Positions 51,634 through 64,000 of a stretch of 64,000 nt of DNA are shown in pieces (the stretch's first letter is position 1; every line of letters starts with the position of its first letter). The DNA lies in NCBI GenBank assembly GCA_947471745.1, contig CANJKZ010000090.1, positions 496,001-560,000 on the forward strand. Reading direction: 5' to 3'. Below the pieces are notes generated by a model. It saw nothing but the letters and a program-made list of their open reading frames with translations, did not search any database and had not been told where the DNA came from. Source of the DNA: Closterium sp. Naga37s-1 (Eukaryota > Streptophyta > Zygnematophyceae > Desmidiales > Closteriaceae). A program made the translations under genes and the position numbers.

Positions 51634-51659
51634 CTAGTTTTGAGGCGCCTCAAAGCTAG
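51634..51659. repeat. Palindrome P5
   Basis: A CTAG-TTTTGAG-GCGC-CTCAAAG-CTAG palindrome with one mismatch stands between two copies of the exon 4 end and donor region (51585-51633 and 51659-51712; GACATGCTGGATGGTGAGTC). Confidence 0.95.
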
Positions 51660-52589
51660 ACATGCTGGATGGTGAGTCAACGCTATGGCAGGTGACTGAC
51701 TCAACCAACCCCACGGGTCCCTCTTATCAGTCCAAAGGTCTACCTCAAAATGTCTCTGTGGCCAAAGGGCTGTGAGGGACTTGATCCACCGGACCATCAA
51801 CTCAGCCTCCTCCGTCATGTCCCCAAGAGATTTCAGGGAATCATGAATCACTCCCTCCTCTCCACCCTGCCCTCCTTCACCACCGCCTCCCACCCCCTGC
51901 CACCCCCGCCCACCCCGTCCCACCCCGTCCCACTGTCCGTCTCAGACCCAGGAGTGAGTGACATGATCCACCGAGCCATCGATTCAGCCGCCGCCGTCAT
52001 GTCTGCGCCTTTCATGCGCGACAACTACCCCTACCATTTCATCAGCCAAGTCTTCCCAGTCTACTTCAACCTCACCACCTTCGCCCTGCCCCCCTCGCCC
52101 TCCCCTCCCTCCGTCGCCATCCCTCCGCTTGCCACCCCTGGCCCCGGGGTGCTTCCCCGGGGGTTCGTCGTTGCGGGGTATAACTTTGCAAACCTGAGAT
52201 CGCTTGTGGGGTTTCAGCAGCTGGTGGATCTGAAGACGAGGGTTTACCTGGTGGACGGTACCAAAGGGGGGGCTTGGGATGGTGCGCGGAATAAGGCAGC
52301 ACGGAATGAGGACGGAAAGACTGATAGATGGATGCCTGCGCTGTTATTTGACCATGAGGGGGTGGTGGGTGAGGAGGAGATTGGCGCGTGGATGGTGGAT
52401 GGGGAGGAGAAGAGCGGGGGAGAGTGCGACGGGCGGTGTATTTGGGGGATCCAACAAAGAGGTTCTATATCTTCTGCGAGTAAGTTGATGTGTGCATGCA
52501 TGCGTACGTGCATGAATGTATATATGCATACGAATTGCACGCGTTCGTTCGGCCATGGAACTGTGAAACATGCATGCTCGCATACATGC

Positions 52590-52602
52590 ACACACACACA
52601 CA

Positions 52603-52686
<84 letters not shown>

Positions 52687-52700
52687 CACCCACACATACA
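52590..52700 (+). repeat. (CACG)n tract, HK2 intron 5
   Basis: About 23 CACG units followed by CACA/CATA repeats. Confidence 0.95.
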
Positions 52701-53154
52701 TACATAAATACATACATACGTGCACATCCAGAAAATATTCCATCAACTCTTGCCTTTCTAAAACGCCATAACAACATACCAATTTTCTTGCCGCTGTAAT
52801 TCAACCATCCGCATCCTCCCTTCCCACTGTTCCCCTCCTGCATGCCCCCTCCCTCCCCCCCGTCCCTCCGCCCTCCATCCCGCCACAGGCACACCTCATA
52901 CAGCAGGCCATTCGGCCCGTTCATCTGGATAATAGTCGCCGTGCTCTTCATGGCCGTCTCCACCTTCCTCCTCTGGACGAGCATCCAGCTCATGCACGCC
53001 TTTGAGTGCGACTGCCAGCACCTGGCGATAGCGCAGGAGGAGCTGCGCACCGCGCGGGTGGAGGCGGAGGCGGCGAGCCGCGCCAAGGGAGACTTCCTCA
53101 CGACTGTGAGCCTCGAGATCCGCACGCCCATGAACGGTGTCATAGGTAAGTGAC

Positions 53155-53170
53155 TTTTGAGGCGCCTCAA
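53155..53170. repeat. Palindrome P6
   Basis: TTTTGAGGCGCCTCAA stands between ATAGGTAAGTGAC (exon 6 end and donor) and its copy AATGGTAAGTGA. Confidence 0.88.
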
Positions 53171-53182
53171 TGGTAAGTGAAT

Positions 53183-53722
53183 CAACCTTTCGTGTGCCTT
53201 TTGTGTCTTCTTTTGGTGCTGTGCATTAGGACTGTAGAGAGATCTCAAAGGTTGATGCAAGCTGTTCTAATCTCCTTGTCCCCATCACCTCCTCCTTCAA
53301 TGTCACGTCCCTAAGGCCAGTGGAGAACGAGAAAATCGGGGTGGTATGTGGGGATTCGCAATATGAGGGTCATATATTTATAGTAGGCTTAAATGTGACT
53401 TAAACGATATTTAGAGTGCATAGACGGATTTCTATAGAGTGGCTTCAAAACCTGATAGCAGATTGATGTTGTCTCCAAGTAACGAATATAATCACGTGAT
53501 CTCACGACGAAATGAAGACCTTATGATACTTTAATAATCAGCAACTATAGTCTTAGGAAACAAATGTTCGAGTTGGTAATGACTCTCAGCCTTTACAAAC
53601 CTCAAGAGCAGAATTCCAAAGAGGTGCAAGAGTCTTACACAGTCCCTAACCTCGAATGTTCTTGAAAATACATTTTAAACGGCCCACGTCATTTTTGGTT
53701 ATCATTGTTTGTTCTATCCCAG
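53183..53722. other. HK2 intron 6, remainder
   Basis: AT-rich intron sequence with no feature I can support. Confidence 0.5.
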
Positions 53723-55014
53723 GTATGTTAAACCTGCTGATGGAGACCCCTCTGGACGGCACGCAGCAGGACTATGCGGAGACGGCATGCAGCAGCGGGC
53801 GGGCGCTGTGTGCGCTGATCAACGACATTCTCGACCTCTCCAAGATCGAGGCCGAAAAGCTGCACCTCGAACGCATCCCGTTGGACCTGCGCGCCGAGCT
53901 CGACGACGTCCTCACACTCTTCGTGGAGAGCGCCCAGGAGAAGCGCTCGGTGGAGCTGGCAGCCTTCGTGGCCGCCGATGTGCCCAAGACGCTGCTTGGG
54001 GACCCGCTTCGAGTGAAGCAGGTGGGTGTAGTGTTGGAAGTACACATGAGCAAGCACCGAACTCGAACCGTTTCGGGTCGAACCGAGTCAGTCTTTGTCA
54101 TTCTTAGCACGGATATTGCTGCACTGATGTTTGCACTCAATCACTTTATCCGTTGCATTCGTGGCACATCCCTTGCTCACCCTGTGTGTGCTTGTTTGTT
54201 TGTTTGATTGTTTATTTTTCTGTATGCAACAGATACTCATCAATCTCATCGGTAACGCCCTCAAGTTCACCACCAAGGGCCATGTCTTCATTTCCGTGCG
54301 CCTCGCAACCGCCACCGAGAGCAACAACAACAATGGTGATAACGGCGGTGCTCCCCCGTCGCTGGTCTCAGCTGCCTCCTCCACATCCTCCTGCTCACCC
54401 TCACCATCACCGTCACCATCATCCCCCCTCTCCAAAGAGTCGCCCGCTAGGCACCACTCCTGTGGCAATTGCTTTGCCAGTGCAAACAACCAAAGAGAGG
54501 GGAAGGATGCGGCTGGGGTAGATGGAGAAACTGCTGGGGTGGATGGCACTTGTGGTGGCGATGGTGACACTCGTGACGACGATGGCACGTGTGATGAAAA
54601 TGGTTCCAGTGCTGATGTGGGCACTAGTACCAGTAGGCCTGTTGTGGAGACGTCTACCGAGTCTGCGTGTGTGACACTGAGTGGCCGGCTAGCCATGAAG
54701 ACATGGTGCTCATGGGAGGGCATGCGAGAGCACATGGATCTTGCTGCTGTGGGCATGGGCATGGGCATGGGCATGGGCAAGGGCATGGCGAATGATACTT
54801 GCCGTGTCCCTTGGATCCTGCCTCCCGACCAGCCTGTGCGCCTGATGGTGGCTGTGGAAGACACAGGTACGGGCATCCCGCGCCATGCTCGGAGGCACAT
54901 CTTCCGGCCGTACGCCCAGGCAGAGCGCAGCACGGCACGGCTGCATGGAGGCACGGGCATCGGCCTCTCCATCTGCAAGGTGCTTTAAATGGTATCTGGC
55001 ATGGGCTTTAAGGT

Positions 55015-55150
55015 GTGTCTCATCGGCCTCTCCATCTGCAAGGTGGCCTCTCCATCTGCAAGGTGGGTTGGTTGGGAATGAGACAGCTGCCTTGTGAGGT
55101 GCGTTGTGAGTGGGGGGGGAGCGGGCATCGGGCTCTCCATCTGCAAGGTG
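55015..55150 (+). repeat. Three extra copies of the exon 8/9 end with donor, HK2
   Basis: ATCGGCCTCTCCATCTGCAA followed by GGTG recurs at about 55022 and 55127, and GGCCTCTCCATCTGCAAGGT at about 55045, all downstream of the real donor after 54979. Confidence 0.92.
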
Positions 55151-57769
55151 GGTTGCGTTGTTGGGGATCCTACATTGCTATCCTTCTTTTCCTGGCCATA
55201 TCCTTCCATTTTCCCAATCACATCCTCTCTACCTCCACATCCCCTTCCCCCTCCCCCACATGAGCAGCGCCTGGTGTCGATGATGGGCGGATCCATCTCC
55301 TTCACCAGCAAGCCAGGCGTCGGCACCACCTTCCTCTTCGATATCCTCCTCCACACGCCCCCTCTCCCTCACCCTCCTCCCTCCCCTCCTCATCCTCCCA
55401 AACCCAACACCCCTCCACAAACCAGCACTTCTCCTCATGCCCCTGTCCCACCTCCCCCCTCTCTCTCACTCCCTCCGCCCCTGCTTACGGCATCTCCAAC
55501 CTCTTCTCGAACCGATGGAGCTCTCACTACCAACCCCTCTGCTGCCACTCCCTCTGGCCCTCCATGCATCTCCTCTCCTCTTACTCAAAACGCCTGCAAC
55601 GTGCCTCCCCAAGGCCCAGGCAACCAGCAGCAGCATCAGTTGGCATGCTGGTTAGAGAGTATGTGTGCGTTGAGTGGTGTGAGTGGTGGGGGGGCGGCGT
55701 GTGTGCTAGAGGGAGTGTGTGTGGTGAGTGTGGACGACCGGCCGGTGCGGCATGCCGTCACTCTCTCTCTGCTGCGCCGCCTTGGCATCTGCACCCTCCC
55801 CTGCCCCTCCTTCCACCTCCTCCCCCGCCTCCTCGCCCAACACCGTGCCTTGCACCATGGGTCATGCCATGCCATGCACCATGCAGAGCAGGAGCAGGAG
55901 CAGGAGCAGGAGCGGCTTTCCTGCACACAAACCAGCACAGGACCTATCAGCAACCACTCATGTCCTCCTCTCAAGCCTCATCTCGAGCCGTTGGGTCATT
56001 TTCTTGAGCCGCTGACTCATCCTCTCGAGCCCCTGACTCATCCTCTCGAGCCGCTGACTCATCCTCTCAAGCCGCTGACTCATCCTCTCGAGCCTCCTCT
56101 GGAGCCGTTTGGCTCGCCGGCTGTTCTTGTCACTTCTCTTGCCTTCCGCCCCTCTGCCTCCACCCGCACTGCTTCTTCCGACCGTTGCTCCCCTCTCTCT
56201 CTCGCTCCCCTTTCCCGCCAGTCCTCCTGCCCTCCTCTTTCGGTTCTTGTCCACTCTTCAAGCGAGAATGGCTTGGATGAAAGGGAGGAGGAGCAGTCGT
56301 CGCATCAAAGGACGCAGATGCTCTTGCGGAAGCAGCAGGAGGAAGAGGGAGAGGAGGAGGAGGGGGAAGGGGAGGGGGAGGAGGAAGGCAAAAAGGAGGA
56401 GGAAGACGAGGAAGAAGGGGTGGAGGTGGATGGAGAGGAGGGGGTGCAGCAGCAGCAGGTGCACTACAAGTGCTTGAGCAAGGAGGAGAGGCGGGGATGG
56501 GTGGGGGCGGTGGTGGTGGAGGGGGAGATGATGCAGCGGCTGGGCGTCACAGCAGATCATTTCCATTCTCTCTTGATGGACCAGGGGGGGGCTGGGATGG
56601 CGGGATCTGGCGAACCGATGAGCGAGCGAGAGCAGATGAGTGCGGACGAGCACGTGAGTGAGAGAGAGCAGACGAGCAAGGGAGGACACATGAGTGGGGG
56701 CAGGAAGGAAGGTGGGGGGATGACAAGGGAGGGAGTGGGCAGGTGTGCAGTGGAGGCAAAAGCACATGAAAGCAAGAGCATCAAGCAAAGCAGCTTGCAT
56801 GGGTGGCCCGTCCCCTTCCTTGTGCTCGTGCACGGCTCTCTCCCCCTCCCACCCACTTCTCGTGCCGGAGGCCTTCCCGCGGCTGACAGCTTCAGCTGTT
56901 ACGAAAAGGATGCTTATAAAGGGGACAGCTTTTCCCAAGACCCTGATTCGGGCGGTCACAAGGAGGTCACCTGTGAGGCGCCACGGAAACGGAGGGGTCG
57001 GACTGGAGAGCGGAGCAGGGACATGAGTAGGAGAAGCAGCTGTAAGAGCAAGGAGAGGGGCGGAAAGGCTGAAATATTGGATGGCAGGGTGGGGGAGATG
57101 TATTGTGGGTGTAAGCCGGGTGACTGTAACGATGTGACGAGGGGATGCAGCAGGAGCAGGAGCAGGTCGCTTGGGCCCTCCCTCTCGCTCTCGCCTGCGC
57201 CCTCAATCTCGCCCTCCCCGTCCATCCCCTCGCTATTGTCACTTGGCTTCGATGCTGTTATAAGGAAGCCCCTGCGTAAGCCGGCGCTGCTGGCGGCGCT
57301 TCTGCCGCTGTTCCCTGTGGGCCCGGAGCGAAGTGAGTGTGAGCTGGAGGGTGAAGGAGGAGGAGGAAGAGGCAAGTACGAGGAAGCAGCTCAGGGAGGG
57401 ATGAGAGGCGGGTGTCATATTGTGGGAACGAGTGGTTAAGTGAAATTCAGCCGAGATCCTTCCCACCAGCAGCAGCAGCAGAAACTGGTTTCAAGAGATA
57501 TCGCGACTGTATACCACCGTCCTCTCACTATAGACTGTAGTGGCAGTACCGATCGACAGGGTGTGAGGCAGGGTGAGAGACAGGGACAGTGGGGTGGTGC
57601 GGCATCGGAGCTAGTGAGCCCATCGGCCCTCCACAAGGCTGGCAGCAGCACTGCAGCAGCCCTCTGGCGAGCTGTGACGTCCCCCCGGGCTCTCATGTCC
57701 CACCAGTCCCTCACTTCCCCTCAGTCGCTCGATTCCCCCCGCTTGTTTAAGTTGCGCCGATCTCACTCT

Positions 57770-58465
<696 letters not shown>

Positions 58466-59124
58466 CTGCTGCGGCTGCTGCGGCTGGTGGTGGTGGTGGC
58501 AGAGTGAGTGGGTTTGAGAGTGTGCTGGATTTCGTAGGGTTCTCTCCTGCCACTTCTTGTTCCTTGCTTGGAACACTTTCCCCTGCCCTTACACGCACAC
58601 CATCGCCGTCACTCTCACCAGCCCCAGCACCTGCTACACCACAACCAGCATTTTCAACAGTAGCACAAACAGCAGCAGCAGCAGCCCCGGCAGCAGCGGC
58701 AGGGGAGCCGGCGACTGTTGGGGAGACGCTGGCGGTGCTGTGGGGTCGGCGGGTGATGGTGGTGGATGACAACCTCATCAACCGCAAGGTGGCCAGCAAG
58801 CTGCTGGAGAGGCACGGCGCGCGAGTCACTGCCGTGGATGGCGGCATCAAGGCGCTTCAAGCCCTCACCCCGCCCCACCCCTACGACCTGGTATTTATGG
58901 ACGTCCAGATGCCAGGCATGGATGGGCTGGAAGCGACTCGCAGGATCCGAGCGCGGGAGAGGGCTCAGGGCGGGGGGCATGTGGCCATCATTGCACTCAC
59001 AGCGGATGTGATTGCCGGCACGCGCCAGCACTGCTTTGCCGTCGGCATGGATGACTACCTCTCCAAACCCCTCCACGACACTCACCTCTCCAAGGTTGTC
59101 TGGCGCTGCCTCGCCATTACTTGA

Positions 59125-59910
59125 TCATACACACTAGAAGTGCATTATGGATGTTTGGTAATCAGGAATGTTATACATGGTGATTCATGTAGTCTTTGAG
59201 TCTCCATCAAGTCGTTTAATTTATTACATGGACGAATGCTTTGGAGGTGCTGATATTTGTACCAAATAGAGTTCTACAGGGTAGAATATGGCTATGAGTA
59301 AGAGTGGAAATCTATTTTTGGAGTGAAAAGTTTGCACTCCATATACAGTAGTTTTCCGTTAAAGGAGATGAGGCAAACAACTTCTGCTCCGATCTGACCG
59401 TGCGCAGGGTGGGCGTGTGTGGCCTGGGTTTTTGGCTTGCCCAAGGTGTATAGGTACAGGCTGTGTGCGTTCCTGTGGTGCGCTGTCATGGGATGGAATG
59501 GTTGAGTTCGGTTTCCGTAAGCACTATGGCTGCTGGTTGCAGTGCTATGTTGTCGTGTACTGTACCCTTGCAGTCTCCGTGGATGAGGTGAGGTGTGCAG
59601 AAAGTGTGGCGGGGATTGATTCTGGACGTACAGTTGCGACGGTAGGATAGCGAATTTAATGCAACAGTTGGGTGGCTTGTTTGCGAAGCCTGAACATTTG
59701 TTTCCAGTTGCCCTAGATACCCTAACTTCCACCTCTCTTTTTGATATCGATTCTACATGCCACTTCGTTCCAGAAACGGAACCCAGGGTGTAGTTAAGTA
59801 TTATTATATCTAGGAGAAGGAGGAACACGGTTGCTTTGGAAAAAACCAGGCAACGGGCTGAAAGAATAGACACTCTACGTTACGGATATTATAGAGTCCT
59901 CCAGAATCTG
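59125..59910 (+). other. HK2 3' flank and HK3 upstream unit
   Basis: 59290-59460 resembles the HK1 3' flank, and 59540-59890 resembles 46875-47790 upstream of HK2 apart from mobile element insertions. No gene seen. Confidence 0.6.
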
Positions 59911-60449
59911 AGGACGTGGGCCCAATCGACTTTGATCGGCGCGATCATAGGCGATCAAAAACTTCGAGGAAGGCGGGAAGCAGATTTCAGGCAATCGGGG
60001 GCAATCAGCTGATCGCGATCAGCTGATCGCGCCAACTCAATCAACCGCCTCAAACAGCCCGATCAGACCCGATCAGACACAATCAGCCCCAATCACTTGA
60101 TTGGATGTGATCGGCGACCTGGGCGATGTGCGCGAAAGTAACACGCCTCGCCATGAGGTCTCGAAAATCCTTGCGAATACACCCAGATCGGCGAGAACTG
60201 TATGCCATAGCCCTCGAACTGGAACGGACCTTGTGCGGTGCGGGCGATGTTGGCGACATTACCACGATACTGAGATTCGTCCGTCTCGCCAAAGTTGAGA
60301 TGCAACTACCAGGTAATGGGCCGACAGTTTTCATGCAAGAGCGCGAAACATTCGAGGAAAATCATCTCGAGAAAAACGATCACAAGCAATCCGATCCGAC
60401 CCAACCAGATCCGATCAGAGCCGATCAAATTCGATTGGGCCCACGTCCT
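59911..60449 (-). mobile_element. MITE-2 copy b, inverted relative to copy a
   Basis: It has the same TIRs and internal sequence as 46999-47551 in reverse orientation, 539 bp. It is inserted at a different place in the homologous intergenic unit. Confidence 0.88.
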
Positions 60450-60518
60450 GACTATCCAAAAAACTAACACCATCCTTCCCCATGGTGGTCCCAAGCGTCC
60501 GTCATGTGTAATACAATT

Positions 60519-60815
60519 GATGCCCAACCAGTGCACGCGAATTTGCCTGGCGCCGGATGGGAACGCTGCACCCGAGGTTGTTTCCCCAGCCTGTTGCTCC
60601 CACGTTATAAGCGCGTCGCGTGGTTATCAACCAATAGTAACGAACAGACCGAGGTCAAGAAGACGAGACTGAAGTCAAATAAGGTAACAGATCTTGTTTA
60701 TAAGCACCTGCGAATACTTTTTGCTAGCTGCGAATTGACGAAACTTATGCGAAAAACTTGTTACAGCTTATACGCCCCCTTCACAAGGCAACCGGGAGGG
60801 GCTCAAACAGGCATC
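60519..60815 (-). mobile_element. MITE-1 copy upstream of HK3
   Basis: It runs from GATGCCCAACCAGTGCACG to GGCTCAAACAGGCATC, with AATT on both sides. The homologous site upstream of HK2 (about 47865) has no insertion. Confidence 0.82.
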
Positions 60816-60834
60816 AATTGTACACTGTACTGTA

Positions 60835-61021
60835 ATTCAAGGACCGATTTCGTCACAGGCCATTGTGGTGCGAAATCTTGTTTCTGCAGAGCAGATGATG
60901 AATGCAAGCTCGCAGTCTGAGTTCCATCGACCAATTCGTTTGACCTTGTTTCTGTTGTTGAAGACTCATCGCAGTGTTGAGCTTGGTTCCATGTCACCTG
61001 TCACGGTATGGCGACGACGTG
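60835..61021 (+). promoter_or_regulatory. Conserved leader upstream of HK3
   Basis: It is homologous to 47870-48066 block by block. A TATA box is not evident. Confidence 0.6.
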
Positions 61022-62103
61022 ATGGATTGCACGGGGATGCCGGCTTCCATCGGCCGTCGGGACAGGTTTCGAACCCTAAGCGGAGACAGTTCCGTCTTTA
61101 CAGACACCATTCCGGAGGAAACGGCGAATTCCGACACCTTAGCTTACGAAGTAAATCGAACGGCGTCTTCTAACGAGGATATCAAAGTGGAGGAGGACTG
61201 CGAGGACTCGTTATTACTTCCGGGGCGCGATGAGGCTCACGAGGAGGGTGGTTGCTGCCCCTCGCTGACCTCCAGCGGCTTAAAGCCACAGCAGAAACGC
61301 CGGCTACTACTACCCACAGAACATCCAAAAAAATCTGCCTTCGAGCCCTCTAGTAGTAGTGCCGCCGCGTCCGGCCCGTGTAATGTGTCAACCACGCCGA
61401 CACGGGCAGCAGATTCGGGCGAGGGTTACTTTTCGTCCGCTCTCGCCACGTCCCCAAGTCGTGACTCTAACGCGGCACCGACATTCCATGGAGCTGCATT
61501 GTCGTGCTTCAGCGTCATTGGGAATGGCGCACGCGGAACGGCCGAGGAAAAGGATAGTTGGGGGAACGAGGCGGAGGCGGCGAGAGAAGTAAGAGCGGAA
61601 GACGCAGGGGAGAGTGAGAGGGACGACAGGAGTGAATGTATTTCGGAAGATGATGAGGAGTATCATGCATCTGATCATGATGGGGCCCATGCGAGTGATG
61701 AAGGGGGGCATGCGAGTGATGATGGGGGGCATGCGAGTGATGAAGGGGGGCATGCGAGTGATGATTGGGGCAATGCGAGTGAAGATGGGGGGGGCAATGC
61801 GAGTGAAGATGGGGGCAATGCGAGTGAAGATGGACGGGGGTATGAGTTCGGCCCTGAGGAGGAGGAGGCAGAGAGAGCTATGCTCGAGGAAGCGGAGAAG
61901 GCTACTATGCAGGAGCGATGTATGGCGGGAGTCGCGGAGGAGGCGGCGAAAGGGCGGCAGTCGTGGCTGTGGAGTGTTTTGTGGTTCGTGTCGTGGCCGC
62001 TCAGACGAATCAGCCACGTGTGGCGCAAGGTACGCCGTGAATAGTACCACGTCACTAGCATGTGTGTGCATCACTGCGTGTCTGTGTGTGTGCATCTGTG
62101 TGT

Positions 62104-62154
<51 letters not shown>

Positions 62155-63609
62155 TGTGTGTGCGTGTGCGTGTGCGTGCGTGCGCGTGTGTGTGTGTGCG
62201 TGCGTTTGTGTGTGTGCGCGCGCGCGCACGCGGGTGCGCGCATGTGTGTTTGTGTGTGTGCGTGCGTGCGTGCGTGCATGCGTGCGTGCGTGCGTGCGTG
62301 CGTGCGTGAGTGTGTGTTTGTGCGTGCGTGGGTGTGTGTTTGTGCGTGCGTGAGTGTGTGTTTGTGCGTGCGTGCGGGTGCGTTTGTGCGTGTGTGTTTG
62401 TGCGTGCGTGCATGCGTGTGTGTTTGTGCGTGTGTGTTTGTGCGTGCGTGCGGGCGCGTGCGTGCGCGTGTGTTTGTGCGTGCGTGTTTGTGCGTGCGTG
62501 CGTGCGTGTTTGTGCGTGCGTGTTTGTGCGTGCGTTCGTTCGTGCGTGTTTGTGCGTGCGTTCGTGCGTGCGTGTTTGTGTGTGCGTGTTTGTGCGTGCG
62601 TTCGTGCGTGCGTGTTTGTGCGTGCGTGTTTGTGCGTGCGTTCGTGCGTGCGTGTTTGTGCGTGCGTTCGTGCGTGCGTGCGTGTTTGTGCTGGCCGAGG
62701 GTCGACTCAGCCACCCGTGGCTCAGGGCATGCTGTGAATGCTGCGACTGGGACACTGCTGTGCGTGTATTGTGAGTGTGAAAAAATATTCTAAAAGGTTC
62801 TGTGACCTCTCAATTGGCTGTGGCCTTGGTTCTGGTGGTGAGAGCTGCTAGACATGCAGAGTAACATAAAACTTGCTTCTCATCTTCCCCCTGCCGTCAC
62901 ACACACCCCCTCCCCCTCTTCCAATCCCCCCAACCCCTCCTTCCTTCCTTCCAGCGTCTGCTATGGGTGTGGGCGCTGGTGGTGGCAGCGGCTAACCTGT
63001 TTCCTCACCGTCCCTCCCGTGCTCGCACCCTCCCCTGTACCCTCCTCGCTCCTCTCCCTCCTCCCATTTCAGCATCTGCTGTGGGTGTGGGTGCTGATGG
63101 CAGGGTCTATCCTGTCACTGGTATCTGCGACGGCAGGCAGCACTCCCCGCAGTAACTTGCTTCTCAGCTTTGGCCCCCCTGTCGTCACACCCCTCCCCCC
63201 ATCCTCCCTGTCCCGGTTTCAGCGTCTGCTGTGGGAGCGGGTGCTGATGGCAGCCGCTATCCTGTTGCTGCTGTTTGCAGCGTCATGGCGACCGGCCGAG
63301 GCAGGCGAGACGGAGGGACGACCCCCAGAGCCATGTGCGTCTATGCTTCCCCTCCCCACCACTCCGCTGCCTCCCTCCCCCACCCCGGCCATCCCCTTCT
63401 CAGCGTCTGCTGTGGGGGTGGGTGGTGATGGCAGGGGCGATCCTACTGATGGTGTTTGCGGCGGCGTGGCGGCAGGCCAAGGCAGGCGAGAGGGAGGACC
63501 TAGAGGGGCACTGCGATGAGTGGGCCTCCTTTATCGAGGCCAAGTTCAACACCACTGCCGCCAACACACGCGCTGTCTCCGATTTTATGCGCGCCTATTA
63601 CTTTGATAA
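61022..63609 (+). CDS. HK3: third CHASE histidine kinase paralog, 5' part only
   Basis: Exon 1 (61022-62029, 1008 nt, 336 codons, intact) starts [20 protein letters not shown], is acidic in the middle and ends [12 protein letters not shown] before GTACGC. Exon 2 is 63404-63609: 206 nt, the same length and phase as in HK1 and HK2, encoding TM1 ([17 protein letters not shown]) and the start of the CHASE region ([20 protein letters not shown]). Its donor is GATAA|GTACGG. The gene continues beyond the window, so whether it is functional cannot be judged. The first ATG matching HK1 and HK2 was taken as start; an in-frame extension to 60974 is less conserved. Confidence 0.85.
62046..62695 (+). repeat. 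(TG)n and GTGCGT-type repeats, HK3 intron 1
   Basis: Long TG run, then GTGCGTGCG and GTGTTTGTGCGTGC repeats. Cys/Val-rich frames are artefacts. Confidence 0.95.
62696..62775 (+). pseudogene. Decoy copy of the exon 1 end in HK3 intron 1
   Basis: GACTCAGCCACCCGTGGCTC followed by AGGGCATGCTGTGAATGCTG is a diverged copy of the exon 1 end and intron start, as in HK1 (8675) and HK2 (49372). Confidence 0.82.
62951..63340 (+). pseudogene. Three decoy copies of the TM1 exon start, HK3
   Basis: Acceptors at about 62954 (TTCCAG|CGTCTGCTATGG), 63071 (TTTCAG|CATCTGCTGTGG) and 63222 (TTTCAG|CGTCTGCTGTGG) each start a partial copy of exon 2. The complete exon follows at 63404. Confidence 0.9.
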
Positions 63610-63705
63610 GTACGGGCAGAACCGCCGCCGGATTGCTTGTGCTGCTTCTCCCAGTGCTGCAAGGGGCTTGATGCGCCTCCCTCCAAAGCAAGGTACTGCG
63701 ATGCA

Positions 63706-63735
63706 AGTCACTTTTGACATTACTCAAAAGTGACT
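63706..63735. repeat. Palindrome P7, HK3 intron 2
   Basis: Arms AGTCACTTTTGA and TCAAAAGTGACT surround CATTAC. Copies of one segment containing CTTCTCCCAGTGCTGC lie on both sides (about 63630-63705, 63736-63805). Confidence 0.9.
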
Positions 63736-63855
63736 GCAGTCCAATTGGCTTGGTTGGCTTGATGCGTTTCTTCTCCCAGTGCTGCGAGTGGCTTGATACA
63801 CCACGCCACTAATGCTCTGTGAGGGGAGGAGAGGACGAGTACCAACTGGCCGGCC

Positions 63856-64000
63856 GGCGTTCATTGAGTCCAAGCTCAGCACCACAGTTCGTTTTTTAAT
63901 CGACTCAAAAACAGACTCCCCAGCACCACAGGTCTTGAAGCGCGGCAACTTCTGAGCCATTGAGGCCAAGGTCAGCACCGCCGCTGCCGACCGACGCTCT
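63856..64000 (+). repeat. Two copies of an exon 2 segment around palindrome P8
   Basis: TTCATTGAGTCCAAGCTCAGC (about 63860) and CCATTGAGGCCAAGGTCAGC (about 63957) copy the exon 2 stretch encoding [12 protein letters not shown]8 (TTTTTTAATCGACTCAAAAA, 63892-63911) lies between near-copies containing CAGCACCACAG. Confidence 0.82.

Noticed and set aside
57437..57550. A small intron removing the TAA in HK2
   Set aside because: GTTAAGT and later AG dinucleotides exist, but HK1 has no intron here and the other HK2 lesions would remain; left as a possibility only.
61388..62793. Frames with Thr/His or Cys/Val repeats over 350 codons
   Set aside because: Products of (TG)n and GTGCGT repeats in HK3 intron 1 and the antisense of exon 1.

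Overview
This is eukaryotic nuclear DNA with GC-rich exons, GT-AG introns, abundant micro- and minisatellites and several transposon classes. Plant-type TTTAGGG motifs and CHASE-domain hybrid histidine kinases of cytokinin-receptor architecture point to a streptophyte (charophyte alga or seed-free plant). That is an inference; nothing in the window identifies a species.

The backbone is a tandem array of three paralogous CHASE histidine kinase genes on the + strand. HK1 (7727-35610) can be assembled into ten exons whose lengths and phases agree exactly and give one 2801-residue protein: acidic N-terminal module, TM1, CHASE domain, TM2, HisKA with the phospho-acceptor His, HATPase, a degenerate split receiver and a complete C-terminal receiver. 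HK2 (48067-59124) has the same exon plan but carries stops and frameshifts and a Leu in place of the catalytic His, so it looks like a pseudogene. HK3 starts at 61022 and runs off the window after exon 2.

Before HK1 (1-7.6 kb) lie a truncated Ty1/copia fragment joined to an unknown ORF, a tandem repeat, and a 1.3 kb TIR element. Between HK1 and HK2 (38.8-45.7 kb) is a block of minisatellites in which the + strand switches from pyrimidine-rich to purine-rich. The intergenic units upstream of HK2 and HK3 are homologous but carry different insertions of two MITE families, so each serves as the other's empty site.

HK1 intron 4 contains two antisense non-LTR retrotransposons with R2-like restriction-enzyme-like endonuclease domains, head to tail, separated and flanked by (CT)n tracts. 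This suggests targeting of (GA/TC)n microsatellites.

The most unusual signal is in the kinase genes themselves. Real exons are accompanied by extra partial copies of their 5' or 3' ends, with splice sites, in the neighbouring introns. In HK1 the acceptor half of one 80-nt exon is repeated 24 times and its donor half 8 times. At eight places a short palindrome of the form TTTTGAG-NNNN-CTCAAAA sits exactly between two direct near-duplicates of local sequence, twice inside coding sequence with the frame kept. I do not recognise this palindrome-linked duplication as a described element.
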